Assembly (NCBI GenBank): GCA_964059195.1
Contig: CAXKWD010000010.1
Coordinates: forward strand, 1,011,001-1,075,000
DNA length: 64,000 nt
Reading direction: 5' to 3'
Source of the DNA: Ectobius pallidus
Taxonomy: Eukaryota; Arthropoda; Insecta; Blattodea; Ectobiidae
Part shown: positions 21,381-64,000 of the stretch, in pieces
How the letters are laid out: the number at the start of each line of letters is the position of its first letter
How positions within the stretch are numbered: the stretch's first letter is position 1
Position numbers and translations under genes: made by a program
The notes under the pieces: generated by a model
What the model was told of the DNA's origin: nothing
The model's database searches: none
The model's input: only the letters and a program-made list of their open reading frames with translations

Positions 21381-21680
21381 ATCCCCTGACACTGATCCTT
21401 TCTTGTTCAAACAATACCCTAATTTCCTACTAGATGGTCACTAAGACGATGACTTTACCACCCGGCACTATGTCCCCGACAAGAAAATAAGCATAATGAA
21501 TAATTAGTTTTCGCTATACTCCTCCATGCATGAAGTGGAAAGGCTTAGATCAAAATGAGAAGTAACTTATGTATAATAGGCCTACTAATCACAGAGAATT
21601 ACTGGTACTTAGTAATTTAAGTTCTTGCAATGGTATTTGTTTGCACCATTGCTTCCAATTGCTTACAATTTCATACTTAC

Positions 21681-53158
<31,478 letters not shown>

Positions 53159-53264
53159 CTGCAAAAACAGAGTAATGCACAAGCTTTAGAAATTCCGTAA
53201 TCTTTTTCCACTTCTCTTTCAACTTATAAAAAAAAATTAATAACAAATTATTCTGTAGAGGCAA

Positions 53265-53500
53265 GGAATATTGTGACTAAAGGTTTTGTAAATTCATTTT
53301 TGTTCAATCAAACTGTAATATGCTTAATACAGTAGCTTAATAACATACGAAAAATAGTGTTACTATCCCTACTGTTATTAATTAATATCGTTCCCGGAAA
53401 AATCTTCAAGCCTTGGAAGAATCAATTCAAACTGCACAGTAAACAACCTGTATTTAAAATAAAATCTATTCTGTTCATGCAAAATTCAATATTTTAGTAA
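53265..53500 (+). repeat. Diverged dispersed repeat, copy 3
   Basis: Matches 40100-40345 in order: ACTGTAATATGCTTA, TTAATTAATATCGT, ATCTTCAAGCC, AAATAAAATCTATTCTGTTC. Confidence 0.6.
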
Positions 53501-53529
53501 CTTGAGTTTTTTTTTTTAGGATTTTTTGT

Positions 53530-53850
53530 AGTTTTTCTTCACCTATAAGGCTTGGATCAGAACAAGTTAAGCTCATATGGTCCCAGGACATCACATGGCA
53601 GTCATTATCATCTTCATCCCAACGCGCTTTATTTGGCATGAGTGTATGTGCGACTGTATGTCTTGTCCTCTGTTTTCGTGTTGTCTTGGAAGTGACCCGG
53701 GCATTGGGCTGAACATTTATCCGGGGATGACCTCCATATTCCTGTCTGGTCATAAGAAAAGTCCTGTAAGAGCCGGACAGTATGGGCCGCATAAACACTT
53801 CCAACAATGGGAGAGGTAAAAATGAAAGGAAGAAGAAGAAAAGTTAGAAA
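53530..53850 (+). mobile_element. SINE family 2, copy 3
   Basis: Body of the family without the tRNA-like head: GTCATTATCATCTTCATCCC, GTTTTCGTGTTGTCTTGGAA, GGGAGAGGTAAAAATGAAAG, with an AAG-rich tail. Confidence 0.75.
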
Positions 53851-55084
53851 TAAAGAGAAACGTAAATAGTAGTTTACACGTAGGCTAATATCATCATGTC
53901 TTCTTCTATTCAAAGTGTTCTATCATGTACTGCATTTCATATCATTTTTATATATTCTTATAATCGCAAAGACAAATACAGTAAAACACATACGAAAACA
54001 GCAGGAATTGTTCTCAATTAATTGTGATGGAAATTGTAGTCAGCGTGAACATAAAAAGAGCTGCTTCTATATTCATTTGTTTCTCGATGTGAAGTACAGA
54101 GTGCGAACCAAACATGAAGCTACCGGACTTCTACCGTGAATACTGCGCGGCCTTCAGCAGGAATTGGGCAGCCGATCACCGTGACAGTTTTTAGCACAGT
54201 TGCCAATAAATTATTTTCTTCCTGGATGTCCCGTGAGAAACTACGTTTATAACACACCGTTTTTTAGGAACTTGATGCGATATCAGTAGAAGTGAATATT
54301 AACGCACCTCTAACTTCGCTGAATATGACAACAGTGGGTAGTGTGAATGTGCTATGTGGTGATTGCTTCGTGCCTAGTTTATTATACGGAAGTGAACAAC
54401 CGTTATTAGCTCTTGAATGTAGCTCTTGGATGTTGAATTCTGCCGTAAACAAATTATTGTAGGCACATTTGAGAACAGATCCAAGTTTTATCAGTAGATT
54501 AATGAATAGTCTTGGCGTCTTTGCGAGATTATTCCGTCGAGTGATTCCGAAGTCCTCGGATCATGAGTCAAATTTCATTGGTACAGTGAAGTTCAAACAT
54601 GACGCCACCGAATTATTATAGTACACTTTTTGTTTTAAGATTCCCCACAGAAAAAAAGTAACAAACGCTCATATCTGGAGTAGTCCGCGACTAAGGTTAT
54701 TCTCTCGTCATCTAACATCGGTACAGAGAGCAGTCATTGAGTGATTTGTCATGTTGGCTGTTGCTCTGTGTTCTTGAAAGTACGAATAATGTATTTCTTT
54801 TTCAGTAAGCCTACCGAAAAAGGGAGCTACTATTTCAGTCACGTAACGTTGCTTAATTATTATTTCGTACTGGTAGTTGAAATATTGGACGGCAATGATT
54901 CGTATACTCTGAAATAATAATTAATCACTGAAATTAAAAAAAAAAAATCCACGGCATATCAGAAGTAGAGCTGCAAAGAGTGTTCCAGAATTGTATACAG
55001 CATAGCCGTACAGAACAGAGGACACAAACATTTCAACTGTATTTAATAAAGGTGATTTAAATACTGTTCATTAGGGTATTTTTT

Positions 55085-55440
55085 GTCGGCCGCGGCGGTC
55101 TAGAGGTAACATGCCCGCCTCTGGATCTGAAAGACGCGGATCAAACCCGGCCGCGGTCTAGGGATTTTTTAGGATGTAAAAATCCTGGGCATGGAGTCCT
55201 CCAGCACGTAAAGAGAACTCCAAGCCTTTGAACAAAATTCCTCGGCCATTTCACGTCCAAGTAATGCTTTAGTTTCCAGAAGGAGGGGTTGAGACGCGAT
55301 GGGCTTACCACCTGTCCCTCTGCCCTATATCGGAAAATGAGCGTAACAGAATTCACGTAGGTAACAGAAACCTCCAAATGGAGGCCCTAAGCCCCATCAC
55401 TAAGGGAAATAGGAAACTAGAGAGAGGGTATTCTTTACTT
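55085..55440 (+). mobile_element. SINE family 3, fuller copy
   Basis: The head GGTCTAGAGGTAACATGCCC and GCGGATCAAACCCGG correspond to degenerate A and B boxes. A long body follows, ending CAGAAACCTCCAAATGGAGG...CTAGAGAGAGG. The 3' part is shared with 24165-24290. Confidence 0.72.
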
Positions 55441-56091
55441 GAATCTTTGGTGCGAGATTAAAATAGCGGAAGTAGCTAAAACTGTGGTAGCAATTGGTCA
55501 CCTAAAATAACAAAATTTGCTATTAATAAAGAGAAACCAATTTTACATTTCGAAAAGCCATAACCCACTCGACCCCCTATTAAGCCTAATCTCACAATAA
55601 TTGCATGATTCCGGGTTATGGCAGTGCTTTATGCAACGCAGAAGTCTGGTGGTGTCATGTTTCAGCTACAATGTGTCTTTTGCACAGTCATACCAAAAGC
55701 AGATTCTATTTCACGATTCTGTACCATGGAAGGATTTTTCCATTGGGATCATATGGCCATATTTAGCTGTATTTAACAGATTTTTGGTATGAAACATTGT
55801 TTCATCAATAGAGTTGGAATAAAGGATTCAGTTTTAAACGTTCCACATAAGAATGATTTCCTACATTATACCTTAGGCTAGAATGTCTAAGCTATAATGA
55901 TGTTGCAAGCAAATCACTCAATCGCAGCATTACTGACTGGAGCAAAGTTGCATTTGTGGGCGCTGAACAGTTGTTTGGTTGATCCTTACGCAAGTTCTTC
56001 ATGAGCCGTATCCTATTTCTTTACCAACAATCTCCCGTGTAGCGCTTAAAAAGTTATCGATACGTCAAGAAGTAGTGTGGTTTTGGGAATA

Positions 56092-56111
56092 GCTCCACCA
56101 TATGGTGGAGC
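56092..56111. repeat. 20-bp perfect palindrome
   Basis: GCTCCACCATATGGTGGAGC reads identically on both strands. It lies 45 bp left of a promoter-like motif cluster. Confidence 0.9.
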
Positions 56112-56155
56112 AGGTTCAAAGTCCATAGGATGGCGAGGGGGCCAAAGTCTTCTGC

Positions 56156-56202
56156 TGACGTCATCCAAGATGGCGGCGCGCTAATCCACGTGACCGGAAG
56201 TA
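56156..56202. promoter_or_regulatory. Cluster of CRE, YY1-like, E-box and ETS-like motifs
   Basis: Within 47 bp lie TGACGTCA (56156-56163), AAGATGGCGGC (56167-56177), CACGTG (56187-56192) and ACCGGAAGTA (56193-56202). Each is the canonical site of a conserved transcription-factor family (CREB/ATF, YY1/Pho, bHLH, ETS). Such clusters mark TATA-less promoters. A decayed relative lies near 60015-60050, so it may instead belong to a repeat. No adjacent transcript start can be proven. Confidence 0.45.
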
Positions 56203-57599
56203 GGTTTCACGTTGATACAGTACATATCAGCCCCTTAAGTTGGGAAGCCATTAATATGATGCAGCCCACGTTATGAGAGCCATTAATATGATGCGGTACT
56301 TGTTGCTGTGGTCCACCTCCACAATATTGTACTTACTGCGAAAACTCTTCTTCTGCAGCCTGATGGATACCTCGCGTAGCTCAGCCGTATACGACAAGGT
56401 TGCTCTCTCAGTTCTCGGAGGATAATTGGGTTATTGAGGGTCTTATGTCTATAATTTAAATGATATAATGTTTCTTAAATCACTTTTCAAGTTTATTCAA
56501 TTATTCAGTGGGGTTTAATTATTATTGATTATCAAATGAAATAGTTAATTTTACTCAGTGTATATTAAAGGGAGTTTAGTTCTGGCAATCACAGCTCTGA
56601 CGTAAATATTACCTTGTGATGGTGAGATACGCTTACGTAATCTTCTATTTATATGACGTAGTCGTCACCGTTTGTACTTACTTAATAAAGTTCACTGGCT
56701 TTACCGTAAGTAGCTGTAATAAAGCCCTTACTACAAATAGACGTATGCACAGATTTTATACTTGCAAGAAGCTACAATATAGCTTCGCCTAATTAATGAA
56801 GTTATATTAAAATAAACAGTCGGATTGGCCCCAATGCCAATACGACAAAGTGTGAACTACTCGTGGCAGCTACGCAGAGAATAAGACCTGCCGGTCCTCT
56901 CGTCGTCACACAAGTAAGTTTCGTTTCAAGCCGTGATACTAAATTCCCTTCAACTGTCACTGCTTACCATCACATCATAAAACCAATCATGTACCCTCTT
57001 ATAGCTAATTTCTGTGTTTCTTACACTAAACTTAAATTCTATTGGTTCCTCATTTCAGAGTTCAGTTTCGTTCGGGAGTAATGCTTCTCTGCGTCCCCCT
57101 TCAGGCTATTCTCCGTATTACTGTCTATTTCTCGGACCCTCTATACAACTTGCAATTCCCAGCTCAAATTCTAGTGAAGTCTCTATTCAGCTAGTAATTC
57201 TTCCTTTCTCTCACTTTTTGACAGAATAGAAGTGTAAGTTTTAACAAAGACTGGCACCTATCTCCAACAGAGTCGCTATACATTTTACTAGAGCAGTATT
57301 GTGTCTTTCCTAGTATTCCGTCTGCTAGGTTCTATTGAGTTCTGATATATTTTATTTCTTGCTATAAAATGTTTAATATTTATTAATGTATTCATGATAC
57401 TAATTTCATATTAATATAATGGCATTTGTTAATTTATTCTGATTCTTGTCATATAACTTATAATAATATCGAATAATTAGTTCAGGTGTTATGATCTTCA
57501 ACATTTTTTTAATATCAATTTATTTATATTATTCTTATATCAGTTGATAATTCATGGAGATGACTCCGTTTATACCAACGTTACATTGCGGTTTCTCAC

Positions 57600-58700
57600 G
57601 AAGCATAAATGCATCGTCATCAATATTTGTAGCCTTCAAGTATTTTTATAATTATATTTCACTAAACATTTTTTCCCCGTAAGATGTTTATTTCTCTAAA
57701 ACATTAATTTTTCACTATGGCCCTGGGTTCGACTCAGCCTTGGTTTGCTGGTTAGCGTATAATTTAAAACAATAATTTTCACTTTGGTCCTAGTGTAAAG
57801 GCGGCCGATGCTTAAGGCTGTTAACCTTACCGTACCGAATGTATCAACGTAAACACCTAGAACCCTCTGGGCCTCCATAACCTGTATAGGGAACACTTTA
57901 GCTTATTATTATTACTTCATTGCTCACACAACGAATTCCTAAAAGATGCAACGATAGCATATATTTTAAACCTTCAAGTATTTTTTATAATTATATTTCG
58001 CCATACAATTTAAATTTCGATTTTGATATAAATTATCTATTTCTCTAATTCATTAATTTTTCACAATGGCCCTGGGGTTGACTCAGCCTCGGTTTGCTGG
58101 TTAGCGTATAATATAAATTTTACTTCGGTCCTAGGGTAAAGGTGGCCGGTGCGTAACGCTGTTAACCTTAACGTACATATTATTATTATTATTATAATCA
58201 TATTACTTCTTTGCTTACACTTCGAATTCTAAAAGATATTACGATAGCATATATTTTAAACCTTCAAGTATTTTTATAATTATATTTCACCATAGAGCTT
58301 TATCCGTAAGATGTCTATTTCTCTATTACATTAATTTTTCACTATGACCCTGGGATCGACTCAGCCACTAACAGAATCCTGGGGTAAAGGTGGCCGGTGC
58401 GTAAGGCTGTTAACCTTAACGTACATTTTATTATTATTATTATAATTATCATATTACTTCTTTGTTCAAACATCCAATTCTAAAAGATATTAAGAAAGCA
58501 ATATTTTAAGCCTTCAAATATTTCTTATAATTATATTTCACCACACAATTTAAATTTCGATTTTGACCTAAGATGTCTATTTCCCTAAATCATCTTTTTT
58601 TCTGGTCCTGAGATGGACTCAGCTGCAGTTGTTGTATAAAATGTTAATCTCCTCGTACTATTGTCTCAAACCCTCGGTCTGTATACGCAAAACTTTGTTA
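57600..58700 (+). repeat. Tandem array of diverged ~250-350 bp units
   Basis: Three to four units share, in order, CTTCAAGTATTTTTATAATT, CTAT(T)TCTCTAAAACATTAATT, CCCTGGGTTCGACTCAGCC, TAAAGGTGGCCGGTGCGTAA and CTGTTAACCTTAACGTAC, with an ATT microsatellite between units. Units start near 57635, 57970, 58258 and 58505; the last is truncated. Confidence 0.7.
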
Positions 58701-59644
58701 TACAACGTAATAAATACATCATAATTCATAGGCTTTTGTAAATTATATTAAAAGCCTGTAATGAGTTTTTTTTCAAGTGTTATATCAATGCAGAACTGTG
58801 CTAGCGTTGTCTCAATGCATAGAGATTTTGATGAGTTAAGCGGAAGTATTTCCAAGTATCAACTCACATTGCATCGAACACTAGGTAAGTTTTGCTGACT
58901 CAAGATATTTACATGACACTGTACAGAGATTTAACTTCATTCATTATGCCTTGTATGTTATAATACGACACTTCATCTGTCCCTATAATATTTAAATACA
59001 TGAATCATTATGTCTTGTGTGTTTAATTTATTAATCTTTCTGTATTACCTTTCTTATGTCTAGTGCTTTTATTAATTCATTGTTTCATTCCCGGCTTTGA
59101 ATAACGCTGTGAACAGAATTGGTCAAAATGTATTATAATAAAAATTCATGTAACAGTCCTAGCGGTTGCTCCTGATGAAAATACAAAAAATAGCTTCCGG
59201 CGCAAGATTAAAAGTACTTATAACGAGAGATTTGAAATGGTATATTTCGAATTAATGCCTAATACTTATTATAGATGTCAGAAAAAACAAAATGCCGTCT
59301 GGCGCTCAATTTGAAATTATGAACAAAAGACATTTTGTTGGATTTGAAATATATTCTTACGAGAGAGTTCTGTTAATGCGTTTCATTTCACAGTAGAGAC
59401 CGGAAGTATGTATCATATTTCCAAATTCCTCACTTTAATTTCCACTTTTTGTCACGTAACAGATATGTTTCTAGGTCATCCTCAGGTATCATATTACTTC
59501 TATGTTCATATGTGTTATACGAAATGAGACATCATGCTGTTTCAGCATTTTTTCAAATGCATATCAGACGTATCCTCAAACAAAAGGATAATTTTACAAT
59601 TTCTTTACTGCCTTATGTATATAATTTATTAATCTTTATGTGTA

Positions 59645-59760
59645 ATATTATGCTGATCACATGCCCCCAATTCTACCATCTGCCTATGGTAGATGATGCA
59701 GCGGTCGAGTGGTAGGCCAAGTCCCTTTCAGGGATAAAGCGCAACGGAGTTTGGGAGTTT
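59645..59760 (+). mobile_element. SINE family 1, short copy
   Basis: Contains the CACATGCCCCCAATTCTACC, CATCTGCCTATGGTAGATGA and GCAGCGGTCGAGTGGTAGGC core of the family. Head and tail are missing. Confidence 0.7.
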
Positions 59761-60531
59761 AGCTGTTCAAATACGCATTACCTACTTTTATGTATGCTGC
59801 TTTCATTCTCCGATCTGCGAACGGACTTGGTCATAATATTTACTTTATACATATAATAAAAAAATCATGTAACAGTCCTGAAGGTTGCTACGGTAGAAAC
59901 TCAAAATAGCTGGAGGTTAGAGTTTTCAAAACTCACATTTTTATTCTATATTTCGACTTTGAATTAAAATTATGTTTTTATTTTGCGGGTCCAAAGATCA
60001 TCATGTCTTCCGCTGATATCATTCAAGATGGAGGCGCGCTAACCACGAATCCACACGAGCCCACACGAGACCACCTACGCCACCTGTGGAACATTAACCT
60101 ATATGTTTTAATTTTTTAATTTGACTTCAGATATCATCCCACATTTTTGCAAGTCCATAACAACTATCACTTTTGAAGTTTTGACCTCAAGATTTCTATT
60201 TCCCTAAAACTAAAATTTTCACTATAGCTCTGAAGTCGATTCATACTCGGTCAGAGCGTAAAAAATGTTAATCTCCTCATACTTCTGTCTCATACCCCCG
60301 ATCTGTATACGGAACAGTTTATGTTATACGTCTTAGTAAATACAACATTAGTCATTTGTAGTGTTATTATGTTCGCGAATTAGGAAGTATTACTTGGCTT
60401 GTGAAACCTACGCTTACGCATACATAATCCGTCTAAAACCCAGTCAGTAATAAGCCTGTCATTTTCGATGGTAGCGATGTTCATTCTTTTGCATTACCTA
60501 CTAATATGTCGCGATATAATTGCGATTTCTT

Positions 60532-60537
<6 letters not shown>

Positions 60538-60581
<44 letters not shown>
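60538..60581. repeat. (AT)n microsatellite
   Basis: About 22 uninterrupted AT units. Confidence 0.95.
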
Positions 60582-60584
<3 letters not shown>

Positions 60585-61159
60585 CAATAAGAACAATGAC
60601 TACCGTTCCGGTACAAAGTGGTCGAAATTCAAAATGGCGTAACGTGGGAGGTGAAAATTTACTAGATTTTCATTTTTATTCCAAATTTCGACTTTGGATA
60701 TATATATTTTTTTCATCATTTGTGCACTGTGAGTAAAATGTTTATCGTTTTTGCATGTAAACAAACCGCATCCAAGATTGAACATGTTCTAGGCCATCCC
60801 CACGTCTCATATTACTTCTTTGCTCACACGTATTATGCGAACTGAGACGCGATGCTATAACAGGAATTTTTCTTACGTGCATAACACACGTATCTTCAAA
60901 CAAAAGGTTAATTTTACAATTTCTGTATTCAGATGTAAGAAATGATGGATCTGCGCACAATGCTGAATCAGCAAATTCTTTATTTATGACGTCACCGTAT
61001 ATTGCATCACAACAGACTTGCTCGAACATGCATCGATAGACTTGATCATACTTGCTTCAAGGTCACACGTCTCACATAACAGATGAGTAAGGAATTCTTT
61101 ATTTATGACTTCACGACCTACTACACGACTCAAAATGGCAACGTTTCCACTTCCTATTA

Positions 61160-61795
61160 CAAATGGTGGACCACGCGCGAGATTCAAATTTTGAAAATTC
61201 AAAATCAAGATGGCGGATGACTGTAAATTATAAATTCATGATGACGGACAGTGGAAAATTAGAAAATTATGGTGAAATTCAAAATGGTAGAAGACTGGAA
61301 GGTTTTAAATTGTTTGATTAGAATTCATTATTTTTTTAAATCTGATTTTACATTTCCTTTTAGATTTTTGGAAATTATCCAAGAATTTAATTTTTAAATT
61401 CTTTTTTATATTTCACATTTCTATTTTAGATTTTATGTAACATTTGTGCAAGACTAATATCATGAGTAAAATTTTTGCCTTTTTTTATCTGTAAGCAATT
61501 CATAACCGATACATGGTACGTTCAAGGTCACGCGTCAGCATTTTTCGCTCGCTTACGCGTAGAGTTACATCCGATGTATGCTATATCCAAAACCTCGTTT
61601 TACAATTATTACTATAACATCACAGGCTACGTACGTGTCCACGCGCGAGATTCAAAATTTAATTTCAGCTGTCAATTTAAAATACTAGTTGGCGATGGTG
61701 GGAAATTTGAAAATTGTAGTGGAAATTTAAAACGGTGGAAGGCTGGAAGTTTTAAATTATATATTTAGAATTTATCATTTTTTAAAATCCAATAG
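61160..61795 (+). repeat. Two ~170-bp direct copies, 470 bp apart
   Basis: Both copies run from CACGCGCGAGATTCAAA (61173 and 61642) through AAAATTAGAAAATTATGGTG-like text to GGAAG.TTTTAAATT. Sequence is AT-rich with no coding capacity. The first copy contains CAAGATGGCGGATG. Confidence 0.6.
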
Positions 61796-62704
61796 CATTT
61801 ACTATTGGATTTTTGGAATATATAATAGACTTACATTTATATTTAACGATTTTAGATTTTATGTAACATTTCCACAAGACTATCATCATGAGTAAATTGT
61901 TTATTTATTTATTTATTGCATGTAAACATCACGGTCACGGTTGTTGTTCAGGGTAATCAGACAATCGTCGATACAACTCAGTGGGAGTCAGGTGACTGAG
62001 GAGTTGCTGCACAAAGCGCGACTACCTTTGTGGTGTAGAAACGTTGAGGTCCACTCACAAGAATTTTAAAATGTACTGTGTATAAAGTAAAAATTGTCAT
62101 GTATTTAGATTGCGAATAAAATAACTAAAATAAAGAATTTCTATACATTATTTCTAGCTGTGCACAGGAGAGTGCGTTTCGCTCCAATATACATCGTTCT
62201 CTTGAAACGAAAATTGATAACTACTACAAATATCATAGCAGTCAATATGTATGCACTTGACACAATTAACAATTTTTACGGGGTCTTTATCATAATTTGC
62301 AGAGCATCAGTACGTTTATACCATTTAATACTGTTTTAAATTCAAAGACGTAACATCCGTTAATCATCACTTTAATACTATATCATTTTACTTTTTGGGT
62401 TATGTTCGCCCCATACATGCCATTTCTTCTACACTTCTACTTATGAGGCTTCATGGAACAAGGCAACTTAGTCTCATTATAACATCTACTAAGAAACCTT
62501 AGGAAAAGGGTTCTTTAAATCTAGTTCCGATATCTAAATTTCCTTCTTTACCCATTCCTAGGTTTCAATTTGTCATCTGCAAGCTGGATAAATTTTTTTT
62601 AGGAACTCGATGATCACAATTCTAGCATCCAAGCTGGCAGATGAATCAATTATAATTATTATTACTATTACTTTTATTATTACATTCGGGCTTTATAGCT
62701 TTAA

Positions 62705-63421
62705 GGGAATGCACCACTGAGATTTGTTAAAAATTGTGAAAAAAAAGTCATTTTTCATGTTTGTACTGATAAAATTCTACAAACATTCTAGTTTCAGATT
62801 CTATTTTCGTTTATGACATTCTGTGTGTATAAAGGGCGTCAGGCGACTATTTAAATGGCCTTGCGACGTTCCTGACTGCTACCTGCCTGCCTTAAAGATC
62901 ATTTATCTAACTATTTTTTTTTCAGCATTTTTCATAATTTAAAACACTCCACACGATGAAGTCTTTATGCAATTTCTCTTAAATTTTCAGCACATGTTCT
63001 TAAGGTGTAGATATAAAAATCTGTCATATGAATTTTTGAAATTATGAATATTTTATTAGTTATGAATTTTCAAAATAAATATATTTTTGAAATTTTGAAA
63101 TATAAATATATATAACTTACACTTTTTTTTATCTCAGGAACCATAAACCTTAGAAAAAAATCATATGATAAACTTTTTCTTCATAGTTAGATAAATAAAG
63201 TGCATTTGTAAAAAAATTAATTTTTGAAAATTTTCATCGTGTGGAGTATTTTGAAGATCGCTCTACTTTTATACTATGAAAATTAATAACTCAAAAACTT
63301 TTCAAGATATTAGGATGAAATTTTAAACCATAAAATAAATGCACGAGACAAGTGTATGGTAAAATTTTGAGCTATATTGCTTGAAAACTTTCTATTTTAG
63401 TAATTTCAGTGGTGCATTCCC
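62705..63421. mobile_element. TTAA-flanked MITE
   Basis: A 717-bp element flanked by TTAA (62701-62704 and 63422-63425) with inverted repeats beginning GGGAATGCACCACTGA, identical over 16 bp. An inner inverted pair, ACTCCACACGATGA near 62945 and TCATCGTGTGGAGT near 63234, makes it a long imperfect palindrome. TTAA targets suit piggyBac or Kolobok. No coding capacity was found. Confidence 0.82.
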
Positions 63422-63429
63422 TTAAAGGG

Positions 63430-64000
63430 ACATGTCCTGCTACCCATCATCTGCTCATTTTCCACTATTTCATTTCGGTATTGGGTGGCAATATTATGGT
63501 CTAAGTTGTAAACACAACGGTATTCCAAATACGAGCTACCATTTCTTTATTCAACAGAATCTTCAGAAGTCCTCACAAAGGTCAGTACACACCGTTTTAA
63601 GGTTTTTGTTCAGAAAAATCCGTACACGATTGGTATATAACCACTGCACATCTGCAGCGCTGATAATAGCTCTAACGACAATGTACAGATTTTTATCCAA
63701 CCATCTTTCTTTGTTGTCTTATTTCCTTTTCCACTTGAAATAATTTCGGTGTACACTTCCTTGTAGTATTTATTATTATAAATAACAAGTATCAGAACTC
63801 ATTAAGGATAAAATTACATTTATTGGTATTAGATAGACACCAATATATTCCTGACGCCACAACATACCTAATGAAGCATTGCGACCCCTAGGAAGTTCTC
63901 TTTTATTACCTGTTAGACTTCAGGTTTGGTGTAGAAAATTATTAAAGCTATTCTTCCTTAACTTTTCTTAGAGTTCTTGGTATGTTTCATACACTTTGGT
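63430..64000. other. Unassigned terminal segment
   Basis: No recognisable gene or element end to the edge of the window. Confidence 0.4.

Larger units (their letters stand above)
58600..60932 (+). repeat. Segmental direct duplication, diverged
   Basis: Segments of 58600-59612 recur in the same order at 60220-60932: GTTAATCTCCTC, CTGTATACG, then ATCATATTACTTCT, ACGTATC(C/T)TCAAACAAAAGG and TTAATTTTACAATTTCT. The offset shrinks from about 1.6 to 1.3 kb, so indels have accumulated. Confidence 0.6.

Noticed and set aside
53629..53913. Signal-peptide-like open stretch as the missing first EGFL7-like exon
   Set aside because: It is the reverse strand of SINE family 2 copy 3; the hydrophobic run comes from the SINE and its tail.
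56350..56400. tRNA-like start CGCGTAGCTCAGCCG
   Set aside because: A-box-like only; no B box at the right distance and no fold.
56863..57081. Plus-strand exon with donor ACAAGTAAGT
   Set aside because: Only one splice-like site and no recognisable protein; not enough to call a gene.
60506..60736. Open stretch through the AT microsatellite (IYIYIY)
   Set aside because: Translation of a simple repeat.

Overview
This is a 64 kb window of AT-rich, intron- and transposon-dominated eukaryotic DNA. It is almost certainly from an arthropod, most likely a hemimetabolous insect such as a cockroach or termite. That placement is inferred from the mix of elements (Jockey/CR1/RTE-type LINEs, THAP-type and hAT, piggyBac, pogo and DD82E DNA transposons, several tRNA-derived SINE families) and from the very large introns; the sequence itself does not prove it. 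Nothing prokaryotic or viral was recognised.

Host genes. One protein-coding gene is recognisable. It lies on the minus strand, from 53158 down to at least 21681, and six exons can be read: an EMI domain split over two exons (53158-53033 and 46238-46120), an EGF-like exon (44989-44894), a calcium-binding EGF exon (37432-37307) and two coiled-coil exons (23874-23801 and 21794-21681). All splice sites are GT-AG, and the five exon joins agree in phase. The EMI-EGF-cbEGF-coiled-coil order is that of EGFL7/EGFL8, a secreted extracellular-matrix protein. The signal-peptide exon and the last exon were not found. One canonical tRNA gene, tRNA-Ser(GCT), lies in the intron at 41745-41825 on the minus strand.

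Layout. 1-2.7 kb: an apparently intact DD82E (IS630-Tc1-mariner) transposon. 2.9-13.5 kb: a nest of insertions on and beside a Jockey-like LINE, holding a Helitron and a THAP-type DNA transposon; the latter holds a CR1/Jockey-like LINE whose ORF2 is split by a piggyBac element. 13.8-20 kb: remnants of a transposon protein, a complete short pogo-like element, a 198-bp near-perfect hairpin, and the 3' ends of an RNase H LINE and an RTE LINE. 20-24.8 kb: the two coiled-coil exons and SINE pieces. 24.8-31.8 kb: a second THAP-type transposon, split by a hAT-like element that itself holds a 2.55-kb inverted array of nine tRNA-like units and a small MITE. 32.6-36.9 kb: a decayed LINE with three datable insertions. 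37-53 kb: EGF/EMI exons, SINEs, MITEs and the tRNA. 53-64 kb: SINEs, a promoter-like motif cluster, diverged tandem and segmental repeats, and a TTAA-flanked MITE.

How it fits together. Everything from 21.7 to 53.2 kb lies inside the introns or exons of the EGFL7-like gene, so the second THAP nest and the tRNA-like array are intronic. Many element boundaries were fixed by target-site duplications, and several were confirmed because removing the insert and one duplication rejoins the reading frame of the interrupted element.
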